Of a stretch of 64,000 nucleotides of DNA, positions 12,046 to 24,627 are shown in pieces; positions within the stretch are counted from its first letter, which is position 1; each line of letters starts with the position of its first letter. The stretch lies in NCBI GenBank assembly GCA_945643635.1, contig CALZFC010000065.1, positions 1,265,001-1,329,000 on the forward strand, written 5' to 3'. The position numbers were made by a program, and so were the translations under genes. This DNA is from Allodiplogaster sudhausi (lineage: Eukaryota; Nematoda; Chromadorea; Rhabditida; Diplogasteridae). Below the pieces are notes generated by a model that worked only from the letters and a program-made list of their open reading frames with translations, had not been told where the DNA came from and made no database searches.

Positions 12046-13772
12046 CCTCCCCCCCCTCCTTATCACCCTTGCAACATAATGATTTTCCATTCTTGTTAGC
12101 ACAGTCACGTACGCATGCAGTGGATTTTCTATATCGAAGGAAGAAGAAAAAAAGATACTATATACATATATCTGTCTGTTGTTGTCTAGACACGTTTCTT
12201 ACTTGAAAACATTATTATGTATTTTACATTACTCTATACTGAGTAAGTTATATAAGATGAATGTATGTATATATTCCTCAAACTGAATAAGGTTTTATAA
12301 GCTACTTCTAATTTCCACGTTTAGTATGCTGTTCAGTTTTTTTACGTTTAAAAATATTTGATACAGAAATGAAGAAAAAATATTGTTATAAAATAAAAAA
12401 ATACAAATATTAAGAAAAAAAGAACGAACGCATAAAGCACGGCCGGTGCGACGATCGCGATAATGTCCGAAATTCGAAAAGCGTAGAATTGCGGGCTGTT
12501 GAGCAGTTTGGCGAAGTCGTCACACGCGAAGCCATAGATGGCTGGTTCGTAGTAGAAGACCACGTTCGAGGGACGGAAGTGGATCGAGAGCACCTGGAGC
12601 GATGGTGGACTAAAAAATACAATTCCAAATTGTAAGGGAAGAGTTGCCAGACATGGCAAAGATGTGCAAGCTTCGTGGTTCGAACCCAGGGCCACCTGCT
12701 CACGAGTTGGCTGCTCTAGCGCTGAGCTACACCCGCGACGAGTGCGCCGTTGGCTACTCGACACCAGTGTCACAGGCATCTCGGCCATCGCCTGTCTCTC
12801 GACAGTGGCTGCTACTCTAGTACTTTTTCCATCTTCTCATTCCCCTCTTTCCTTCTCTAAATTCTACATACATACTTCAAAATCTCTCCCTTTCACTCTT
12901 TCTATCACTAAATACAGGCTGGAAATTCTTCTGTGGCAATTAGAAATACCTAGTAAGTTGGATCGACCCTTGACTCTGGACGCCCCCGAAAAGGCACACA
13001 CGACCACTCACGAGCGCCGTCGCCGCCGCATACGGCAGCGCGCAGATGGCGTACGACTGCCGGCGCGTCTGACGCTTGAAAAGCGTCGGCGCCTTCACGG
13101 CTGCCGCGCGAGTCGCGGCAACCAGCGGAAAGTGATAGCACATCGAGAAGAAGACAATGTCGAGGAAGATCTGATTGTCCAATTATTTCACCTATAACTA
13201 TGCATGTATGTACATGCATTAAAACAGAATATTGCCTAATCTCCAACTAACTCAGTCAGTAAATTAAAATAACGGCTTATTATGATTGATGGGATTGTGC
13301 GCAAACAAAGGCACATTACTGTGACATGTAATGTCGTGCTCTAAATTCAGGCGAAAGAGCGGGGATTCAAAATGGAATTATTTTTCTCGCCATTTAACCT
13401 GCACAGCCGATCGACCGCCTTCGCTGTAAACAAGTGGCGTCTTGAACAGAATGCTGAGGCCCTTCAACAGTCCATAGACAAGCATTGCGAAGAAGTCAAC
13501 GATGATATTGCTCAGCAGGTAGCGATAGCCGACGATCGCCTAAGAATCACTATTTGAAAGATCTTTGGTCCCGGCTGGAATCTCCATTCTACAGTATCCC
13601 CGCCTCTTTCGCTGACCTTATCGGCTCGCTTGAGAGCCACGCCAACGACAACGTTGAGTGGCATGAAGATGACGGAGAGTGAGACGGCGACACCCCCCGC
13701 GATGGCGTCTTCGACGGAGAGCTGAGCAGCGTACCAAGCAGTGATCGGCGAGGAGTCGGATGAGTTACTCAT
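11070..13772 (-). CDS. Seven-transmembrane receptor, nematode SRX-like
   Basis: Hydrophobic exons resemble nematode serpentine chemoreceptors. Exon 1 (13772-13617) has an NxS-type N terminus and TM1. Exon 2 (13539-13399) carries RYLLSNIIVDFFAMLVYGL (TM2). Exon 3 (13170-12968) holds TM3, a basic loop FKRQTRRQ and TM4. Exon 4 (12609 to about 12430) has FYYEPAIYGFACDDF followed by TM5, like the extracellular loop 2 of SRX proteins. The last exon (11334 to stop at 11070) holds TM6 and TM7 ending AFSPTLRSKF. Phases match from exon 1 to exon 4 (0, 0, 2). The join from exon 4 to the last exon does not, so at least one small exon is missing; 11730 to about 11670 (ELFRNRKTHK) is a candidate. The tail after 11150 is low complexity. 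The SRX assignment is by motif resemblance only. Confidence 0.7.
11340..11640 (-). repeat. (GA)n tract, CT on the receptor's sense strand
   Basis: Compound GA repeat ending at the TCTAG acceptor of the receptor's last exon, so on the transcript it forms an extended polypyrimidine tract. The pure (CT)n run at 12000-12040 lies in the same gene span. Confidence 0.85.
12655..12740 (-). mobile_element. tRNA-derived SINE-like element or tRNA pseudogene
   Basis: The minus strand reads GTGTAGCTCAGCGCTAGAGC (A-box/D-arm like) and about 35 bases later GGGTTCGAACC (B box). The anticodon and T stems do not pair properly, so a working tRNA is unlikely. It sits in the receptor intron between exons 3 and 4. 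A SINE head or decayed tRNA is the best reading. Confidence 0.5.
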
Positions 13773-13896
13773 TCTTGGCGGGAAATTTGAATTCTTGGCG
13801 GGAAATTTGAATTCTTAGCGGGAAAGTTTAAATTCTTGACGGGAAATTTAAATCATGCTAGCGGGTAAGCTTAAATTCTTGGCGGGCAACTTGAAC
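13771..13896 (-). repeat. 20-bp tandem repeat with TTTCCCGCC core upstream of receptor ATG
   Basis: Five to six copies of a unit that reads TCAAATTTCCCGCCAAGAAT on the minus strand. The last copy runs into the receptor start codon. TTTCCCGCC matches the general E2F/DP site pattern; a regulatory role is inference only. Confidence 0.8.
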
Positions 13897-15170
13897 TAGA
13901 AAAAAACTGTTTTTTTTTTCTCGCAACTGTACTAGGAATAACAGGCGACTTGCAAAATGGATAGCTAGAATTCAAAGGAACACATATCTGCTTATATTGA
14001 AAATATTCAAACGCGGAAGTTTAGATGGAAAATATTCAAACGTAACTTATTCACGTTCTCTTCAGAATAATGTATATCGCATGCATGTATCTATGTACAT
14101 ACATAAATGGATATAAAAATACGAATAAAATATTTAGAACAATAGCCGTATACATACTACATATGTATGTATATAAATTTGTATATACAAACCTACATGC
14201 GTTTGCGTCAAGGATTGCCCATGTCCAAGAAATGACTGTGTGATTTGCGTGAACAATTGATGGTAAAACAAAGAAGGAATTTCCTTACAATTAGACTCAC
14301 GTATATGCTCATAGATCAGTCAAGAAGCGTAGTCATTACTATTCAAAAGTTTTCAACAAAACTCATAGAATAAAAAAAATTGAAAAGAGTAGTATAATAA
14401 TCATTTAATAGTTTGGTAGATTTTTTTTTACAACTGGCGGATTCTTCTCTCTCTATGTCAGAATAGTGTGCAGGTGTAAGACATTTATCTATTCTTTACA
14501 AAGCGCAGAAATAAGCATTGGCTTTGTGAGTCGAACGATTGCCAGCAGGCTTGGCTTCAGACAGAGAGGAGAAGCGAGAATTGTTCATACATCTGTTTTG
14601 AAATTTATGCAAACATTCGGCCTACAAGACATATGTATGTATGTATGCTAGAATGTGTGCTTGTTGTCATTACTTCCTCATGAAATGGCATGAAAATTGA
14701 GCCAAACAAATGAAAATTATTTTTCCCAACGATAACACAATTCTGATGGTGAGAGCATGTCAGCAGACAATTCTTTTTGTTATCAAAATGAAGCTACAAT
14801 TTTGGAACCTCAATACAGTAATGCAAAGTTTTCTTGAGTCCAAACTTACGAAGAACTGCTTCTTGTAACACACTTCCACACATCCCTCTTATTCGGTGTG
14901 CTAATTCTGTTCAATATTGCTTTATTCTAATAAACTTCTAAACTTTAAATCTCTTCTCTTTCAACTCATCACAGGTCACAAGAGGATTCCAGAGTCATAC
15001 GGAAGCAGAGGAGGCCAAGACTTTGCCTCTTTCATCTCCTTTCCGTACAGAGAGAGAGAGAGAGAGAGAGAGAGATCAAGAGTCAGACAGTACATTTGGA
15101 AGAAAAAGAAAAAAAATTGAGAGCCGCAAGATCAAAGAATGAAAAGAATGCAAGATGAAAGGAATTCATG
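13897..15170. other. Intergenic; no gene seen
   Basis: AT-rich sequence with short ATGTATGT-type runs and a small GA run at 15050-15075. No exon-like segment was found. Confidence 0.55.
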
Positions 15171-15788
15171 CTAATCCGAGTAAAGAATATTCATGATCCG
15201 ACTCGTTGCCTCGGCGACGTTGACCGATGGCCCGGGAATGCCAAAGCCGAATCTCGCATGGACAGCCGAGAGGGCATCCGGCTTCAGGAGACTCAGAACC
15301 TGATTCGAAGTGTTTCATTGAACATTAATTCACAATATAAAGGAAGAATCCACATAAACATTGCCTTTAGTGTACTTTGCAAGCATACATTTAGCCATAA
15401 ATTTCCTAGCATTTTCCATGCCTCGCAAGAGACAACTGAATTTTTTATTTATTCAAAATGAATTTGCTTCTAACCTCCCAAATCCAGAAACGTTTTCTAC
15501 AGCATCCAAACGAATTGAAAGTATATAAAAGAACAAGTAATTTTTCCGTCGGATACCTCCTTTAATATATAAATTAAAAGCCACAGTTTTTTTTTCAATT
15601 TTCGCTGAATGTGGCGCACATTTGCATTGAGAAAAGAAAAAATGGACATCAATATGTACCTTGCCGAAGGACATCCACGCTAGGGAGGGAACAGCGACAC
15701 GGAACATTTCAATTCGATTTCGATCACGCCGGTGGTCCTTGAAGAATTTACTTATTTTTTAATGATTATCAAATATAAAAATAAATAA

Positions 15789-15835
<47 letters not shown>

Positions 15836-17829
15836 TATGTATATACATATATGTACATCTTTCCCACTTCTTTATATGTTTGATTTCCATTGTTTGTGAC
15901 GTCATTGATACACCTCAAAATTATTTTCCTCATATTTACAACTTTAATAGCTTTCATCTTGTTGACTGCTTAATAGTCAAATTAAAATAATAATACATTT
16001 GTATAAAAAGTAATTTACTGTCATTATAAAGAGAAGGCGACCCGACAAGCGGCAGTACTCAGCGGATTGGACGGCGGACAAATTCCTTAAAAAAAATAAA
16101 AGAAATAAAATTAAATAAAATATAAAAATTTCCAACCATTTCTTTTAAATGAATATAAAAACTTCAAAAATTTCAATTCAACATCAATATTAAATTTTTA
16201 GAATTCGAAAGTGCTTTGAATTCGCGCCTTTTTCCTGACACAAAACAGAGAAAGCACGTGATTCTGCGAGACGCGACTACAATTGTCAAGAAAATTCAAA
16301 TATGTATCTCATGATTGAGTTTCATGCTCATTTATGATCATGGTCAGAATGCAATCGTTCATGGAAAAATAGCAGCTGGCTAACGGCAGCTGAAAGAGGC
16401 GCTTCCATCTAGAGGATGCAATGTCGAGTCGCCAGACGAATCTCGAGTCCGGGTCGGCGCCTACGGATCCACCGATCACGAAGAGCCACTTGTTGGTGGC
16501 GTTCGCTGGAGTCGCAGGTCCGCTCGCCGTTGGAAAGCCGTGGTTCTGCACGAGGTACCCACTTTCTACTCTCCTCCCATCCACAGAGATCCAGGCCCAC
16601 ACAAGCTGCGGGCCTTGATGGGCTAAGTGATTTTGGACACTAGTATATTGACACTACATTCCAATCTGCCGCCCCCTCCTCCAATTTTTTTAAGGCAATT
16701 GCTTACCGGGTCCGGAACTGTCTGCCATCGTTTGAATATCTCCTGGTTCACGTCGAAAACGTGTAGATTATCGAAGGGTATGTCCACCTGTTTACTTCGG
16801 TTCTTAAAAAGAGAAACACTAAATTAATATAATATTTTTTACGACACAAATACGACAAAAATAAATAATACGACTTCACAAACTAAATATATATTTAAAA
16901 AAAGTAAATAAAGTCAAAAAAAAAATAGAATCTTTAAAAAAAATCATACTTACCTGTTCATCTTCCAGCATCACACTGCCACCGCAGAACACGATGATGT
17001 AAAGGATCACAGCTGGTTTCTCCTGGAGTTTAAGATAACAAATATAGCAATTCCCAAATGTAATGGATATATCACTGTCTGTATATATATATAACTTTTT
17101 ATTAAATATACACATAGTTTTTTATTTTCATTTACTTTCTGAAACATTCAAAAAGGCCCATCCACAAAATAAATAATAAATAAATAAATAACTACCTTGT
17201 TCAGCATCCTGACTGCAGCCAACGCAGCGGCCAAAATCGCAGTGAATCCCGGCGACAGGCCAAATTCAGAGACTCTTAGATTGTAAACGGCAAAAATCAA
17301 AAAAATCACTCACACTTCCTACTCACAAAGGACAGAAAAAAAGAGAAATGTAAAACAAAAACATTATACCATAGTATTATGAATATAAAATGTCTGTATG
17401 TAAAAAAAAGTTGTTTTTTTTTAGTTTAGCAATTAACATACCCTCCTCGAAAGATTTTATTGAGCGTTTTAGCCTCGTATCCCTCGCTGGCGAGGAATAA
17501 GTAGCATTCATCATGGCGCACTGCTTGGGGAATGTTATATCTTCCCTATAATTTCTTTTTTCCTTTTTCTGAATCTTTCATGCTTTCCTACAAGGAGGAG
17601 AACTACTGTTGGTCATATTATTATTTACATTAGTCAACATTAATAAAAAAAGAGGACTTTTACAATGAATGTTTGAAGAAAATTGCCAAGAGAGTTGCGG
17701 TCCTCGACAGGAAAATCTGGCTCGCACGTATTGCCTAGAAATTAAGTCAAATAAATCGAATTAAGGAAATGAAACTGAGAAAATGAGAAGGAAAAAGAGA
17801 AAACCCTTAACATAGAAAAGCGAATGACT

Positions 17830-17874
<45 letters not shown>

Positions 17875-17968
17875 GCAAGAAAGAAAGCAAGAAAGAAAGA
17901 AAGCAAGAAAGAAAGCAAGAAAGAAAGAAAGCAAGAAAGAAAGAAAGAAAGCAAGAAAGAAAGAAAGC

Positions 17969-18008
<40 letters not shown>

Positions 18009-18775
18009 AAAAGAAGAAAGAAAGAAAGAAAGAAAGAAAAAGAAAGAAAGAAAGAAAGAAAAAGAAAGAAAGAAAGAAAGAAAGACAGAAAGAAAGAAAG
18101 AAAGAAAGACAGAAAGAAAGAAAGAAAGACAGAAAGAAAGAAAGAAAGACAGAAAGAAAGAAAGAAAGAAAGAGAAACTTAGTTAACAAAGACTCCCCCG
18201 AACAAAAATATGTACATATGTAGATAAAATATAGGAATGAATCAGTTGGAAAAGTACATTAATTTTTTTAGCTTCGATGCCCATTTATCAAAATTATCAA
18301 AATCAAATTTAAGTTAAATAATTAAGAATGAGAAACTATGTAAAATATGAAGCTCGAATATGAAGTGGTCAATCAGAGGTTTCGCCCTCATGCTCATGCT
18401 CAAGAATCTATGATTGGGTAAGAAGGTGAAGCGCATCATCCTGATAAAAAAACATTTAATGGAAAATAAACGAAATAATAACTTTAAAAAATTACTTTTT
18501 ATTGTAATCGTTTTTAAGATTAAAAAAACGCATACACAAACCGAGCAGAGATTAGGTCGACAAACACTCTGGAACCATATGGGTAGCTAAACAAGGCGAC
18601 GTTTCCGTTGACGGAAAGCGAGTAAGGCCAGTGCAGTGAGCACTCTAAATATTATTTCTACTCATAACAAAATGTAGTTTGGAGAGAGAGAGAGAGAGAG
18701 ATAGAGAGAACAAGAGAGCGAGAGAGAGAGAGAGAGGGAGAAAAAGTGAGAAAGAGAGAGAATGAGAGAGAGAGC

Positions 18776-18822
<47 letters not shown>

Positions 18823-18934
18823 GACGAGGGAGATCAAATGTTTTCGTCCTTGGACCCTAAACGAAAGAGAAATAGAGCGACAAACCTGAAAGTACGCGCG
18901 CTACGGGGTCCTCGTGGCGAGGAGGCTCTGCCAT
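15171..18934 (-). CDS. Kelch-like beta-propeller protein, 405 aa
   Basis: Twelve phase-consistent exons: 18934-18886, 18644-18542, 18440-18337, 17734-17664, 17545-17442, 17274-17196, 17022-16954, 16802-16707, 16653-16385, 16085-16019, 15737-15660, 15299-15171. They total 1218 nt (405 aa). Two stretches look like kelch blades: DNLHVFDVNQEIFKRWQTVP, and WLFVIGGS followed by RFVWRLDIASSRWKRLFQLP. The N-terminal half (YSLSVNGNVALFSYPYGS) reads like beta strands. I cannot assign a family member or function. The start is the first ATG of a 16-codon first exon (MAEPPRHEDP). Internal phases 1, 2, 1, 0, 2, 0 and so on all agree, which supports the model although the family is not recognised. Confidence 0.75.
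15797..15832. repeat. (AT)n microsatellite
   Basis: Pure AT repeat of about 36 bases in the kelch-like gene's penultimate intron region. Similar runs occur at 29279-29317, 37828-37920 (compound TA/CA), 41093-41114 and 62772-62807. Confidence 0.9.
17831..18176. repeat. (GA)n followed by a long (GAAA)n/(GAAAGCAA)n array
   Basis: A (GA)20 run leads into about 300 bases of GAAA repeats interrupted regularly by GCAA or GACA units, in an intron of the kelch-like gene. It is the only long tetranucleotide array in the window. Confidence 0.95.
18680..18822. repeat. (GA)n tract in the first intron of the kelch-like gene
   Basis: Imperfect GA repeat of about 140 bases. A second tract lies upstream of the gene at 18968-19110 and includes a short (CA)n run. 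Confidence 0.9.
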
Positions 18935-19055
18935 CGGGAAGCCTCAAGTCATTTTCTTATGCTTAGGAGTGAGAGGGAAAGAAAGAGAAAGTGAAAGAGA
19001 GAGACGGAGAGAATGAGAGAGAGACAGAGAGAGAGGGAGAGAAAGAGAGAAAGAG

Positions 19056-19086
<31 letters not shown>

Positions 19087-19110
19087 CAGAGAGAGAGAGA
19101 GCACAATGGT

Positions 19111-19737
19111 AGCGAAGTAAATATACACGAAATTCGAAGACAAAGAGGGAGAGTAGGAAGGAGGAGGAGAAGGAGAAATGAAGATGGCGTCCTGAGGAGG
19201 GCGGTTGGATTCTGGTGAGGATGTAGCGGAGAGGTCACGTTGAGACGAACCAACTCGATGCGAATGACAAATATTCTTAGCACAGTCACATGTATGTGCT
19301 CGCCAAGTCGCAGTAAATAGCAGTAATTTCTCATCCGCCTGCTAATTATTGTCTCTCGAATTGACATTTGAATAGTGCCAACGGAAGCTCTCAACGTCAA
19401 TCGCACGTCATAACTGACGATGAGTCATATAAGGTAATAATTGCTGAAGCGAAAAATGTGTCATCGACGATGAAGTCGTGATATATTGACCATTGGAATG
19501 TCTAATCTTCCATTATGGCAATATGAAAATTGTAGAACAGATTCCATTATTTAAAAAAAACACATCTTTCTCTTTTTAAAATTATAATGAAGCGACTTGT
19601 TAATTCCATGTTTCGGATCAGTCAGGTAGTTTATTTTAATTTGCACGTTCTGATGCTCTCATTTCATTAATTAAATTAATTAATAAATTAATTAATAAAT
19701 TGATTAATTAATTAATCATTCAGGCTTTCTCCTCCGC
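19111..19737. other. Intergenic; no gene seen
   Basis: Between the kelch-like 5' region and the small frame near 19.8 kb. TTAATTAA-rich sequence at 19670-19715; no coding signal I trust. Confidence 0.5.
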
Positions 19738-19913
19738 CTATGGGAAGAAGACGGTGGCTACGAAGCAGAAGACGATGAGGGCCGTGCGTGGTTTCTGGAG
19801 TCCCTGTATGAAGCTCCACAGGTTTTCGTCACCGCGACGAAGCCTCTAGACCGACCATGACTCCATCACGTCTCCCGAGGCACTTGTGTAAATCAAGAGC
19901 TTCGCCCCACTTT
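19738..19913 (-). other. Possible C-terminal exon of an unrecognised small gene
   Basis: After a TTCTTTTAG acceptor at about 19914, the minus strand has GC-rich, exon-like sequence. One frame ends DENLWSFIQGLQ, then basic residues, then a hydrophobic ALIVFCFVATVFFP and stop, like a tail anchor. The plus strand also has an open frame here, so strand and frame are unsettled. Confidence 0.25.
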
Positions 19914-19955
19914 CTAAAAGAAACATTAACAAACACTCTGTTCCCTTGACAGAAT

Positions 19956-20468
19956 GAAAAAGACACATCTTACTAAAATAATTGGGTATCGTTTGAACAC
20001 TTTTCTCTTAGTACTACTGTTATCTTTTCCTCTCTCTTTCTCTCTCTCTTCTAACTCTCTCCTCTCTCTCCTTCTCTTTGCTCTCTCCTTCTCTTTCTCT
20101 CTCTCTTCTAACTCTCTCCTCTCTCTCCTTCTCTTTGCTCTCTCCTTCTCCTTCTCTCTCTCTCTTTCTCTCTCGTTATTTCATGATCTACATATGTATA
20201 CTGATAATGAGAGTGATCTCGCTATCTGATGTTGTAAGTTTTTTTAAATACAAGCCCAAAAGTAGATGTAAATTTATACAATCTCTAGGTCATCTCACAT
20301 TTACATTTAGGCAACAAAAAAAACGATATGTTCAAATAAATGAAGACTCGTCGTTAGTTTCTACACGGATTAGTTCAGGGCAACTTGTGGGCATATTACA
20401 ATAAGCATTGTAAAATAATACTTACAATCTAAATGTTTTCAAGAACTAGTTCAAAACCATATTAAAAT
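19956..20468. other. Intergenic with duplicated (CT)n block
   Basis: CT repeats at 20030-20175 contain a perfect tandem duplication of a segment of about 56 bases (TCTCTTCTAACTCTCTCCTC begins each copy). There is no coding sequence. Confidence 0.6.
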
Positions 20469-21458
20469 TTACTGGAATAATTTCTCGTACTCCTTGCGTA
20501 GCTCCTTCTTCTGCACTTTTGCCATTGAGTTGCGCGGGAGAGAAGACACAAAGAGGACTCGTTTTGGGACCTGTAAATTTGTAGTCTCAGAACGATATCA
20601 GGAGTTGCAAGTACACCTGTATCTGTAGTATTTTTAAAAAAAACGTAAAATAAAGTGTCATTGCGCTGCAACAGAGGAACAGTATTCCCACTCATTACTA
20701 CTTTTTATTTCATGACCACAAGATTTAGGAAAATCGTAACGTACATATTTAGTCCGATTGCATTGATAAATGGAGAGAGCAAATTGATATGGCAAAAAAG
20801 AAAGATAAGTCAGAGAAGAAGCAGAAGGGAGAGACTGCGAGAGAAATTGAGAGGAAGAGAGTGAGTGAGAGAGAGAGAGGTACTGAAAGAAAAATAGACA
20901 CTCATTTTGAAGACTGTGAGAGAGCTAAAGACGAACAGATTGAAGTGAAATAGTGAGTGATAAAGATGAGACTGGGGGAGAACATAGAAATGCTGACCTT
21001 GTAGTTGGCAAGTCTCGCGCGGGCTGCCTCGATGATTCTCTCTTCTTCTCTCTTCTCGTCCACGCCCTCTGCTCTCTTCTTCTCTTGTAGTGCGACCACC
21101 GCAACGACGGCCTCGCCAAAGTCGACGTGGGGCAAGCCTTATTATATATACTTTCATTCTATTCAAACTGAGAGCCATCCCGCTAATCACATTTGCGAGT
21201 AGGAAATGTAAATATATATATTTTTAATTCCAACTTGGGGTAACTTTTTTTTACATTAACAACTTTCATTTTAATATTTAAACAAATAAAAAAGTATTAA
21301 AAAAAATAAAATTCTCTGCTTTGCTCACCAATGACTGCCGACTCGTGCACTCCCTCCAGCTTGTCTATGACATCCTCCACCTCCTTCGGATAGATATTCA
21401 AGCCGCCCGAGATGACGAGGTCCTTGCTGCGGCCGAGGATCGAGTAGAAACCTGAAGA

Positions 21459-21512
<54 letters not shown>

Positions 21513-21619
21513 GAGAGAGAGAAAGAGAGAGTGAGGAGGGAGCGAGAGAGAGAGAGAGAGGGATAGAGAGAGAGAGATAGAGAGAGATAGAAAAAGAGAT
21601 GAGAGAGAAAGAGATATAG

Positions 21620-21650
<31 letters not shown>

Positions 21651-23888
21651 GAGTAAGAGTGAGGAGGGAGCGAGAGAGAATGAGAGGGACAGAGAGAGAG
21701 AGAGAGAGAGAGACATAGACATATACTGAGATGTTCGCAACGCCTACTGCTAAGCCCCGCCTAGTACGCGGCACCTAAGCCCCGCCTACTTCGTGTTCAT
21801 CTAAGGCCGCCCACCTCGCTCGTCCACCTTCGCGACGTCTCCCGTGATGAAGAAGCCGTCGTCGGTGAACTCCTCCTTGGTCTTCTCGGGCAGCCGGAAG
21901 TAGCCACTGAAGAGGCTGGCAGACCGGCATTCGATCACGCCCGACGGCGAGAGGCGCGCCTTCATTTAGCTTAATATAATTACAAATAAAAAAAAGTAAA
22001 AGAAAAAATTATAAACCAAAATCAATAACACTGCAGGGAAATTAGCGAGAGTATAACTGTGGAGGCCAATAAAAAAGAAACTGAATTTAGGGGACCTTCT
22101 AAAATCGAGCACATATTTTTTTTTACAAAAAAAAAAGAAGAATACCTCAACGCCCGGGAGTGGCAGGCCCACCGAGCCTGGAACACGTCCACTTTCTTCG
22201 TAGAGATTCGAACAGATGACCATCGCTAAAAGAGAAGGAAAATTGTGAAAAGTGAAGTTGAAAGTAAAGCTCTCTTTCCTCTCTCTCTCTCCCTCTCTAT
22301 CTCCCCCTCTCTATATTTCTCTCTCCCTCTCCACTCTCTCTCTCTCTCTCCTTCCTTTCTCCCTCCCTCTCCACTCTCTCTCTCTCTCCACTCTCTCTCT
22401 ACCTTCTCTTCACTGACCCTCTGTCATGCCATATCTCTCTAGAATAGTATGGCCAGTTCGCTCTTTCCATGCCTCCCAAACGTTGAGTGAGAGAGGGGCG
22501 GAGCCGGAGACGAAGAGACGGAAGGAGCGAGGGAGGAGAGAGCGTGTGAGAAGAGGAGAGGCGAGCAGACGGCTGAAAAAGAGTTGAAGAATATAAGGGA
22601 AAATGGAGAGAAAGGATAACTCGATCTGAAAAGGACAGAAATATACGCAATATAAAATGAAATTATAAATGAACTGATGATGTACGTAAAAGAGTAATGG
22701 AAAGTGAAAGTCAGAGAGAGAGATACAGAGAGAGGGGAAGGGGGGAGATAGACAGCGAGATAGACACGGAGAGAGAGAGAGAGAGAAAAGAGGGAGAACG
22801 CTAGAGAGAGGGGGAGAGGAGGGAGATACACTGATAGAGACAGAGAGAGAGAGATAGACAGAAAAGATACCAGAAACATGAATTGGCCTACCTGTAGAAC
22901 GTCGGCACTCCACTCATGACCGTGCTCTTCGGCAGCCACTCGATAGTTTCTTCTACCTAGACAACTTTGAATTCCTAGTGTTCCCGCCACTCTCCTATTT
23001 CCGGTGTGCTACCTACCGTAAACTTCTCGCGCCAAATGACGGCCGAGTGCGAAGCGAGTGCGCAGTTCAGCGAGAGGAACATGCCGTGGACGTGGTAGAA
23101 GGGCAGCTGGTGGAGGAGTCTGGAAGAGAAGAGGAGGATGAGAGAGAGAGGGAGGGGGAGAGAGGAAGAGAAAGAGAGAGAGAGAGAAAGAAAGAGAGAA
23201 AGAGCGAGACATAAATGTATTGCTTATTTACTAAAATAAATAATATCATATGCGTAAAGTACATTAGACCACTAAAATTAATAAATTACTTAACGCTCGA
23301 GCAATAAAACTGCTGCTAGCCATTTTCTTACATAATTTTCTTGAATTTCTAAATTTAACAATAGAAAAAATTTCAAAATTAAAATTGCTTAAATGCTACT
23401 TTTTCCTTCTCATTACGTCTCGAAAAGAAAACCTTGATTACTGAACCTGTCGGTCGGGGTGAACCGCCATGCGTCTACCAGGGCGCGCGTAGTCGCAGCC
23501 AGGCCACCATGGGTCAGCATCGCGCCCTTGGGGCGACCTGTGAGCGAGAGTGAGGAGAGAGAGAGCAGAGAAATGATAGAGGAAAGACGGACAGAGAGCG
23601 AGGAAAGAGTGGAGACAGAGAGGAGAGAGAGAGAGACAGACAGAGAAGAAAGTAGAGAGATAAAGAGAAAGAGAGAGTGAGAAAGGGAGAGAGAGAGAGA
23701 GAAACAGACAGAGGGATCCTAGATGTATTTCGATGATTATCTCTTTCTCTCTCTCCCTCTCTTTCAGTCTCTCTTTCTCTCTTTCTGTCTCTCTTTCTCT
23801 CTCCCTCTCATTCTCTTACTCTCTCCCTCTCTTTCTGTCTCTCTCTCTCTCTCTCTTTCTCTCTCCCTCTCTCTCTCCCTCCCCCCCC

Positions 23889-23937
<49 letters not shown>

Positions 23938-24580
23938 CTCTCTTGAAACCAACCCGTAGTCCCTGACGTATAGCAGATGCACGCCGTCTCTCCCTCCGTC
24001 ACCTGCTCTGCCTCTCTGACTGCCACTCTCCTCTCCCGCGCCACTCTGGCCAGTCCTGCCGCGTCCACGACGTGCGGGACGGCTGAGGCAAAGGCGTGTG
24101 CGTCCTTGTCATGCTGCGCGCTCACAAAGAGACGCGGTTCGGCGTCCTGCGAAGAAGTTTGGAGAATACGGTATCTTGAATTGGAGGATACGGTATCTTA
24201 AATTTACTTTTATCTAAATATAACCTTTAACATCAGTTTGAGTTTCAAGACTGTTTTCCGCTTCCGAGTAAACAAATCAATCAAAGTTTAGTTTTTCAAA
24301 ATTTCAAAATTCTTGCGTCGTCAAACACAACAAAATGAACTAACGGCTTTTAAAGTACGTTTTTTTCTAACTAAGTTATCAAATAAAATAATTAATAAAT
24401 AAGCAGATTAATTAATTAATTGAAGACATCTCAAACCTGAACAAAGTGCGCCGTCTCTTCATCGGTGTATGCTGGATTGAGAGGGACGTAGACGACGCCG
24501 AGACGAAGAGCGGCCAGGTAGAGAAAGAGAGAGTCGACCGACTTGTCCACTCGGGAGAGGAGGCGGTCGCCTTTCTGGAG

Positions 24581-24627
<47 letters not shown>

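Noticed and set aside
12655..12740. Functional tRNA gene on the minus strand
   Set aside because: A- and B-box-like sequences are present, but anticodon and T stems do not pair.
19724..19860. Plus-strand frame LWEEDGGYEAEDDEGR..APQVFVTATKP, faintly like a RecF tail
   Set aside because: One short exon-sized frame with no partner exons; resemblance is too slight and the minus strand is equally open.
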